A stretch of DNA of 46,620 bases. Origin: Candidatus Levyibacteriota bacterium. Its GTDB lineage: Bacteria > Patescibacteriota > Microgenomatia > Levybacterales > UBA12049. The DNA is taken from NCBI GenBank assembly GCA_027334565.1, contig DAHWUP010000006.1, forward strand, positions 1 through 46,620, given 5' to 3'. Below are positions 40,522 to 46,620 of the stretch, in pieces (the first letter of the stretch is position 1; every line of letters starts with the position of its first letter). Position numbers and translations under genes: made by a program. A model generated the notes under the pieces. It searched no databases. It had not been told where the DNA came from and saw nothing but the letters and a program-made list of their open reading frames with translations.

Positions 40522-42981
40522 CTATTTCTTAAGGGTTGCCTCAAGCTCCTTGAGCTTAACGGAGGTTTTTAAAACGCTATCCGGTTGAAGACTGATTGAA
40601 TCTATGTCCTCGCTGACCAAAAACTCTGCGAAGTCGGGAAAATCCGAAGGGGCCTGGCCGCAGATTCCGACCGGCATATCATGTTGATGCGCTTCCCTAA
40701 TCAGAGATTTTACCAATTTTTTGACCGCGTCATTCTTTTCGTTTCCGACGTGGGCGACGAGTTTTGAATCCCGGTCAAGACCGAGCGTTAATTGCGTCAA
40801 GTCGTTGGAGCCGATAGAAAAGCCGTCGAAGAGTTTGCTAAACTCTTCTACCAGCAAAATGTTGGCCGGAATTTCCGCCATTACCCAGACTCTTAATTGT
40901 TCGTCAATCGTATCGCTTGCCGCTACGCGTCTTGGATGTTCATGTTTTTGATGGGGAAGTCCGTTTCTGTCCATTACCTCGAGTACTTTTTGTCCCTCTT
41001 CAACGGTCCGGCAGAATGGTATCATTACTTGAAGATTCAGCATCCCCATTTCCTCCCTGACTTTTTTTACAGCCCGGCATTCCAAAGCAAATGCCTGTTC
41101 AAAGTTAGGGTCGTAGTATCTGCTTGCGCCGCGCCAGCCAAGCATCGGATTTTCTTCCTTCGGTTCAAAATCCTGACCTCCCAAAAGCGAGGCGTATTCG
41201 TTGGTTTTAAAGTCCGAAAAACGTAGGATCACTTCGTGCGGGTAAAACGCGGCGGCAATAATGCTGATCCCGTAGGCAAGCTTTTGTACATAATAATCTA
41301 GCTTATTTTCGTAACCTCCGGTCAATTCGTTGATTTGTTTTTTGACCGCCTCATCGCTTAGATCGTCAAAATGAATCAGTGCGTTCGGGTGAATTTTGAT
41401 GAAGTTTGAGATTATAAATTCTTCGCGCGCCAGACCAACACCCTTGTTGGGAATAAAAGAATAAGCAAAAACCAGATCGGGGTCGGCGACGATCATTTTG
41501 ATTTTGGTCTTCGGCGGCTTAAAGTTCTTAAGATCCGTCTTTTGGATTTCGAATTTAAGAATTCCTTCGTACACTTTTCCCGCATCACCCTCGGCGCAGG
41601 AAACGGTGATTTCTTTTCCGGTTTCAACCGCTTTGGTCGCGTCACCGCAGCCTACCACCGCCGGGATGCCGAGTTCCCTGGAAACGATAGCCGCATGCGA
41701 GGTCCTGCCGCCGGAATTAGTGACTATCGCCGAAGCTTTTTTCATGATCGGTTCCCAGTCGGGGTCGGTAATCTCTGCCACCAGAATCTCTCCTTGTTGA
41801 AATTCGTCCAGTTGGTTGGGGTCTTTGATGAATCTGGCTTTTCCCTGGCCGATTTTCGCGCCCACCGAAGCACCTTGGGTTAACACCCTGCCGCTTTCCA
41901 GCAGTTTGTATTCCTCCAAAACCGTCAGGTCTTTTCTTGCCTGAACGGTCTCCGGCCTTGCCTGGACAACGAATAATTCATTACCGTCAAAAGCCCATTC
42001 CATATCCATCGGTTTTTGATAGTGTTCTTCGATGATCATTCCCCAACGGGCAAGCTGCAATATCTGTCCGTCATTGAGTACGAATTTTTTCCTGTCACCA
42101 TCATGCACCATCACTTCTTTGGTCGGCCTACTGCCTTCGTGTGAATAGATAAGCTTTTTCTCTTTGCTGCCCAAGCGCTTATTGATAATGGCGTTTTTGC
42201 CAAGAGCCAAAGTCGGCTTAAATACCATGTATTCGTCCGGAGTGACGATTCCTTTAACGATAAACTCACCCAAACCCCAGGAACCGTTGATAAGCACCAC
42301 ATTTCTAAACCCCGACTCGGTATCAAGCGTGAACATCACCCCCGAGCAACCCTTATCGCTTCTGACCATTTTCTGCACCGCGCAGGAAAGTGCGATTTTA
42401 AAATGATCGAAATGTTCGTCGACGCGATAAGAAATGGCACGGTTGGTAAAAAGTGAAGCAAAGGCAAGTTTGATGGCATTTAAGACGTTTGCGTTACCGT
42501 GGACGTTTAGATAGGATTCCTGCTGGCCGGCAAAGGAAGCGTTGGGAAGATCTTCGGCGGTAGCCGAACTTCTGACGGCAACGTCCAATTCCGAAACATC
42601 GATGTCCAGTTTCTCGGCTAGTTTTTTATATGCGTCGATTACCGCCTTCTCAATGTCCTTCGGGAATTGGGCGGACATGATTAAGTCGCGTACCTTTTCC
42701 CCGGCTTTCTCAAGCGCGTGGATATTGGAAGTATCCAAATCCTTTAAAACTTCGCCGATTTTGTCATCTAAACCGTTTTGTTTGAGAAAATAGCGGTAGG
42801 AATAGGCGGTAACGGCAAAACCGTAGGGAACTCTGATCTGTTCATCGGGGAAGGTTTTATTTTTGGCGTTGACCAAGGTCTGGTACATTTCTCCCAAGTT
42901 CGCGTTTTTGCCGCCGACTAGGGGAACGTCCTCTTTGGTGATTTCGTCAAACCATAAGATAAACTTTTTGCTTTTATCCAT
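40522..42981 (-). CDS. ppsA: Phosphoenolpyruvate synthase (pyruvate, water dikinase)
   Basis: The 819-residue enzyme starts MDKSKKFILWFDEITKEDVPLVGGKNANLGEM, the ATP-grasp N-terminus. The swivelling domain holds the phosphorylated His in GGRTSHAAIVSRELGIPAVVG (about residue 428), and the C-terminal TIM-barrel domain holds the catalytic MPVGICGQAPSDFPDF. It interconverts pyruvate plus ATP and PEP plus AMP plus phosphate. In CPR without a full TCA cycle it links lower glycolysis to gluconeogenesis or ATP formation. Length and motifs are standard. Confidence 0.96.
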   Translation of the reverse strand: MDKSKKFILWFDEITKEDVPLVGGKNANLGEMYQTLVNAKNKTFPDEQIRVPYGFAVTAYSYRYFLKQNGLDDKIGEVLKDLDTSNIHALEKAGEKVRDLIMSAQFPKDIEKAVIDAYKKLAEKLDIDVSELDVAVRSSATAEDLPNASFAGQQESYLNVHGNANVLNAIKLAFASLFTNRAISYRVDEHFDHFKIALSCAVQKMVRSDKGCSGVMFTLDTESGFRNVVLINGSWGLGEFIVKGIVTPDEYMVFKPTLALGKNAIINKRLGSKEKKLIYSHEGSRPTKEVMVHDGDRKKFVLNDGQILQLARWGMIIEEHYQKPMDMEWAFDGNELFVVQARPETVQARKDLTVLEEYKLLESGRVLTQGASVGAKIGQGKARFIKDPNQLDEFQQGEILVAEITDPDWEPIMKKASAIVTNSGGRTSHAAIVSRELGIPAVVGCGDATKAVETGKEITVSCAEGDAGKVYEGILKFEIQKTDLKNFKPPKTKIKMIVADPDLVFAYSFIPNKGVGLAREEFIISNFIKIHPNALIHFDDLSDEAVKKQINELTGGYENKLDYYVQKLAYGISIIAAAFYPHEVILRFSDFKTNEYASLLGGQDFEPKEENPMLGWRGASRYYDPNFEQAFALECRAVKKVREEMGMLNLQVMIPFCRTVEEGQKVLEVMDRNGLPHQKHEHPRRVAASDTIDEQLRVWVMAEIPANILLVEEFSKLFDGFSIGSNDLTQLTLGLDRDSKLVAHVGNEKNDAVKKLVKSLIREAHQHDMPVGICGQAPSDFPDFAEFLVSEDIDSISLQPDSVLKTSVKLKELEATLKK

Positions 42982-43026
42982 AGGGCAGTGTATTAAGCAT
43001 AACAGGTGCCGTTTATATATTCAAGA

Positions 43027-46000
43027 CTAATTAACGATCCACCAGTTAAGTTTTACGCTGTTTGCTACCGGCGCGTCAAGTTTGATCGTGAACGATTTGC
43101 CGGCCTGTTTATTTTGGGTCCAGTATCTTACCGCCGGGCTGTAATCGCCGTTGAAAGTGACATAGATAAGCGACTTGTCGGTAACCGCAGTCGTATTGAT
43201 AATTACGTTGTCACTGCCTTTATTTATAGTGGAAACACCGGCGGACGCGGACAAGGTTGCCGAAGATGAGGCGTTGGCGTTGGTGACGATGTTTAGTTTT
43301 TGGGTGTTGATTTCCGTGGCCGTTAAGCTGTTTTGGATGTTGACGTTGCCGTTTTTATCGACCACTACCTTTCCTGCCAGAATATCGATTCCGCCCAAAC
43401 CCTCGTTTTGTAGTTTAAGGTCGCCGGATAAGGTATTGATGCTGGCGGTGCCGTCGTCATTAAGTCCCTTAATGGTCAATACGCCGGCGGATATGTTTCC
43501 GGTTACTCCAAGGTCTGCGAGAGTTGTTCTTCCCAAGACAAACAGCGTCGAAGAGATTGTGGCGCTGTTAATATCCATATGGTCGAGCCCAAGCTCTTGC
43601 GAGGAAGCGGCGGTAAAGGTACTGCTTACACTTGTTAACGACTGTAAGGTTTTGAGGATCGCTTCTTCCGAGGCAACCTGAGCCGAAAGACTGCCGGTTA
43701 ACGCGGCATTTTCAGCCAGTTGGGCAGAGGTTGAAGCGATTTGCGCCGACGCGGAAGCCTGTGTTTGTTCAAGATTACCGACACGAAGGTCAAGACTGGT
43801 GAGTTTGGCATTGGACGCCAAAACGCTTTGTTCAACGCCGGCGATTTGTGTATCAACCGAGGTAAGATTTTGGGCGATTGCGGTTAAAGCGTTGGTCAGC
43901 GTACCGTTGACAACCTGTCCGTTGATGTTGATTCCCTGGGGCAGCGTTACCGAGTCGCTCGATACGTTGTTCGCTATCACATTTCCGTTTAGGTCGGTAT
44001 TGGTTACCGATAACGAGTTTGTCGGGTCGGCAAATCCGACATTGACGAACACCATGATCTTTCCGTAACCTTCGAGGTCGAAATCCTGCAAGGCTTTACC
44101 GATGACTTCTCCGGGTTTGGTCGCTTTCATCGCGACACCCGGAACCGATGACGAAGTCAGGAAGTCGCCTTTATGGATCACCCCGTTTTCGCTTGAGACG
44201 TTGACCGTCACCCTTCCGGTAAGCGCTACCGGTACCGCCTGATCGCCGCCGATTTGACCGTTAAGCTCCGATAACCTGAAACCCGGATTCTTAGAATAAA
44301 CGCCGATGATTGAATTATCGTACGGCCCATTTGATTTGACGATATGCCCGTCGTTATTGGTGTCAACAGCCACTACGTCGCCGGCCTGAAGGGTAGCGTC
44401 CTTGGTCGGATAGTCTTCGGCCAAGTCGTAATTTCCGGTAGTGGTGGTGAGCGTTCCCGAGATGGTGGCGTTTCCAAGTTGGTCGAGCGAGAAAATTTGC
44501 TGATGGTTGCTGTTGGTGATGTATAAATTGCCGGATGAGGTGCCGATCGCATAATTTCCCAGCGAAACCAGTTGAGCACTAACACTACTCGTTTGTATCA
44601 TATTGCTAGTTACTGTACCGAATGTAGCATTTGCAGATAATATACTAGAGAAGGCCTGGGTATTGGTATAGACGTTACCGGAATTATCAGTCAGATAGTA
44701 GTTGCTGGTAAGAGACGGATCGGAAGGATTGATGTTGCTTCCGCTTGAGATCTGTAATTGGCCGGCATAGTTGGTCAGGATTTCGGGAGTATTGTATGTA
44801 ACGTCGACCTTAACCATTACTTTCCCGACATAAACATACGGAGCCGTATAGGTTGAAGGTACGCCTGAAACGTTTTGCGTCGGGATAGCAAAGCAAGGAT
44901 TAGACGTATTTGAACCGTTGTCATACGGCCAGCTGTTGTTAGCATCATCCAGACTTTGGACAATCGTACAATTATTGGTATCCCAAGTTCCGACGGGTTC
45001 GATTACTTTCCCGACAGTCATTCCCGGTTGTGTTTGTTTCATGCCGACACCGGTTAAGATGCTTGAGGTGATCGGGTCGCCAGGTCCGACTGCACCGTTT
45101 AGGGAGGTGACCTTTACGGGTACGCGTCCGGTAAGAGCCACTAATGCGGCGTTACTACCGGCGGGAATACCTGCTCCTCCGATGATTTGGTTGGGACTGG
45201 TAGAGACGATTCCCATTAAGGTAGCGTCATTTGTCTGGGTTGATCTCATCACTCCGTTAGTAAGCGATGGGTCGGAAGTGAGCAAATCTCCCGGTTGGAG
45301 ACCGGTTTGGCTGGTCGGGTAGACTTCCGCAATATCCGAAGTGGTAACTTCCTGTAAGATTATATCCTGGCGGACAATGGTTGTGTTCGAAAGACTATAG
45401 CCGTTATCCGAACAGGTAGTATATTTAACGGTAGAGGCTCCTGCTCCCGGCGAATGAACATACGACCAGGAAATCACACCACTGACCCCCGAAGTAGATT
45501 CGGTGCCTACGGCGCTACCCAGCTCGTAATTGGTGGATGTGGTCGAATTGCAGGTAGGCGTATTCCCTTGGGTATTGGCCCAGATCTGTAAAGACATCTG
45601 TTTATTGGTACCGCTGGTGACACTGAAGTATACGGTACCCTGGATTAAAACAGAGTCTGTCGAGTTGACCAGCGTTACGGAAGGCGTGGCAGGCTGACTT
45701 CCTAACCACTGCCAATAATTTATCCCCAAGGTAGATGTAGCCGTTACACTGCCAAGGTCGGTGCTTGCGTTGATTGTTCTTGCGTTTGCGTCGCATTCGA
45801 AGCGCTTGGTCGTGCCGTTATAAACCAGTTTATAATTGGTATTCGTGCAGTCCGTAAGCCCTGCGCCGTCCACACCGTATACCGTGTCAAGATGAAGTGT
45901 TCCTGAGACGGTAGCGCCGTAAGTGGGATTGCCGATTTGAAGGGTACCGTTTGGATTCTGGATGCCGTTGGCATAAATATTGCCGCTATTATCGACTCTG

Positions 46001-46620
46001 AATTTGGTGGTTCCAGAGTAGGAAGCAGCGATCAAATCTCCGTTATTCAGTTGATTTAAGGTTAAAAGACTGTTTGCCCCATACCCCCCGGCAACGGTCA
46101 GAACAGATGTCGGGGTCAATCCGTTGGGTACGACACCGATACCGGTTAGGCCGCTATTTAAGGTGACAAAGTTCTGTTGGGTCTGTCCTGCGGATGCTCC
46201 TGCAAGTCTGGTAAAGATCCCTACATTCCCTGCTTGTGCCAGAACGGTTGCTCCTGAGCCTGCGGTATATTCACCGGTCCACTGGGTACCGTTATAGAAC
46301 ATATTGTCCGACAGATAAGCGGTATTACCTAAGAACCCTAATCTTCCGTAAGCTCCGTTTGCATCCGCTGCTCCCAGCACACTGGTGGTTGAGCCTGCGC
46401 CCGCTATTACGGTGAACCTTGGAGCACCGGATGAGGAGGCGGTGAAGAGGGCGCCTGAGCCGGAGTTATTGATTGCTAATGCCGCATAAGAGCTGTTGGC
46501 CGAAACCGCCGCCGCCGGATTTATACCGGCATTTATACTGCCGTAAGCGTGGAATCCTGCGGATGCAGTTGAGTTGCCTCCGACAAGAAGATCGGCTGTC
46601 GGGAAAATAGGAGAGATGGC
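43027..46620 (-). CDS. Giant fibrous surface protein with duplicated domains, 5' end outside window
   Basis: The reading frame stays open to the right edge, so the GTG at 46380 is not the true start; 1197 residues are in view. The sequence is Ser/Thr/Ala/Gly/Asn-rich with very few charged residues, as in phage-tail-fibre-like or beta-repeat adhesins (LLVGGNSTASAGF, ...GSGALFTASSSG). Two copies of a ~120-residue domain are visible: SDIAEVYPTSQTGLQPGD...VALTGRVPVKV...GDPITSS...GMKQTQPG (about 45345-44960) and YDLAEDYPTKDATLQAGD...VALTGRVTVNV...GDFLTSS...AMKATKPG (about 44430-44030). A coiled coil follows (43640-43910), then a GDLKL/NG-rich segment and a compact C-terminus ending NWWIVN. It is probably a trimeric cell-surface fibre. 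No sorting signal is visible at the C-terminus. Confidence 0.75.
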   Translation of the reverse strand, partial: AISPIFPTADLLVGGNSTASAGFHAYGSINAGINPAAAVSANSSYAALAINNSGSGALFTASSSGAPRFTVIAGAGSTTSVLGAADANGAYGRLGFLGNTAYLSDNMFYNGTQWTGEYTAGSGATVLAQAGNVGIFTRLAGASAGQTQQNFVTLNSGLTGIGVVPNGLTPTSVLTVAGGYGANSLLTLNQLNNGDLIAASYSGTTKFRVDNSGNIYANGIQNPNGTLQIGNPTYGATVSGTLHLDTVYGVDGAGLTDCTNTNYKLVYNGTTKRFECDANARTINASTDLGSVTATSTLGINYWQWLGSQPATPSVTLVNSTDSVLIQGTVYFSVTSGTNKQMSLQIWANTQGNTPTCNSTTSTNYELGSAVGTESTSGVSGVISWSYVHSPGAGASTVKYTTCSDNGYSLSNTTIVRQDIILQEVTTSDIAEVYPTSQTGLQPGDLLTSDPSLTNGVMRSTQTNDATLMGIVSTSPNQIIGGAGIPAGSNAALVALTGRVPVKVTSLNGAVGPGDPITSSILTGVGMKQTQPGMTVGKVIEPVGTWDTNNCTIVQSLDDANNSWPYDNGSNTSNPCFAIPTQNVSGVPSTYTAPYVYVGKVMVKVDVTYNTPEILTNYAGQLQISSGSNINPSDPSLTSNYYLTDNSGNVYTNTQAFSSILSANATFGTVTSNMIQTSSVSAQLVSLGNYAIGTSSGNLYITNSNHQQIFSLDQLGNATISGTLTTTTGNYDLAEDYPTKDATLQAGDVVAVDTNNDGHIVKSNGPYDNSIIGVYSKNPGFRLSELNGQIGGDQAVPVALTGRVTVNVSSENGVIHKGDFLTSSSVPGVAMKATKPGEVIGKALQDFDLEGYGKIMVFVNVGFADPTNSLSVTNTDLNGNVIANNVSSDSVTLPQGININGQVVNGTLTNALTAIAQNLTSVDTQIAGVEQSVLASNAKLTSLDLRVGNLEQTQASASAQIASTSAQLAENAALTGSLSAQVASEEAILKTLQSLTSVSSTFTAASSQELGLDHMDINSATISSTLFVLGRTTLADLGVTGNISAGVLTIKGLNDDGTASINTLSGDLKLQNEGLGGIDILAGKVVVDKNGNVNIQNSLTATEINTQKLNIVTNANASSSATLSASAGVSTINKGSDNVIINTTAVTDKSLIYVTFNGDYSPAVRYWTQNKQAGKSFTIKLDAPVANSVKLNWWIVN

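Noticed and set aside
43799-46000. Several plus-strand and minus-strand ORFs inside the giant fibre gene (for example 44918-45322).
   Set aside because: They are shadows of one long, compositionally consistent frame with clear internal repeats.

Overview
The window looks like a chromosomal segment from a Candidate Phyla Radiation (Patescibacteria) bacterium, most likely a Microgenomates-type lineage. This is inferred from gene content and not from a tree. The signs are very compact coding, many starts without a Shine-Dalgarno sequence, short informational proteins, and CPR-typical families: DUF4012, an RnfD-FNR fusion, Thr/Pro-linker exoproteins and giant fibrous surface proteins. TAA, TAG and TGA all behave as stops, so there is no sign of recoding.

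Layout. 1-1.7 kb: a 5'-truncated, membrane-anchored, cysteine-rich C39-like peptidase and a small membrane protein. 1.7-6.3 kb: the classic origin neighbourhood, with dnaN and dnaA on the minus strand diverging from rpmH-rnpA-yidD-yidC-khpB. DnaA boxes lie both in the dnaA-dnaN gap and inside the dnaA promoter. 6.4-9.3 kb: RNase HI, a pseudo-epimerase/DUF4012 membrane protein, and about 700 bases of AT-rich sequence without a convincing gene. 9.3-16.9 kb: a small ORF, a degenerate STAND-like/OmpR-type regulator, valS, a TPR membrane protein, rplY, and ruvC-ruvA-ruvB. 16.9-24.3 kb: a UPF0173 hydrolase, a multiply broken comM, purB and purA, then dnaG and rpoD. 24.4-29.6 kb: an accessory stretch with tRNA-Asn, three DUF1801 genes, a Nudix hydrolase, small membrane proteins and several decaying genes. 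29.6-32 kb: a two-gene, flavin-based transmembrane electron-transfer module. 32-36.5 kb: a lone MEDS sensor domain, an exonuclease/GIY-YIG fusion, DUF3175, a lytic transglycosylase, a phospholipase D remnant and an IS1595-type head domain. 36.5-46.6 kb: an O-antigen-ligase-like TPR protein, a membrane gluzincin protease, PEP synthase, and a giant fibrous surface protein that runs off the right edge.

How it fits together. The left half is housekeeping: replication initiation, priming, sigma factor, Holliday-junction processing, the ribosome/RNase P/membrane-insertion operon, and conversion of IMP to AMP. The right half is envelope- and environment-facing: electron export, glycan processing, surface fibres and peptidases.

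The most striking window-wide pattern is that -10 hexamers, often extended TGn forms, sit only 6-12 bases upstream of start codons, so many mRNAs should be leaderless or nearly so. Several convergent gene pairs share or abut stop codons, leaving no room for an intrinsic terminator. The best candidates for new biology are the flavinylated-protein/RnfD-FNR pair (with an unusual SGAS acceptor motif), the fibrous protein with a duplicated ~120-residue domain, the ATPase-dead STAND/OmpR regulator, and the leaderless gene organisation.
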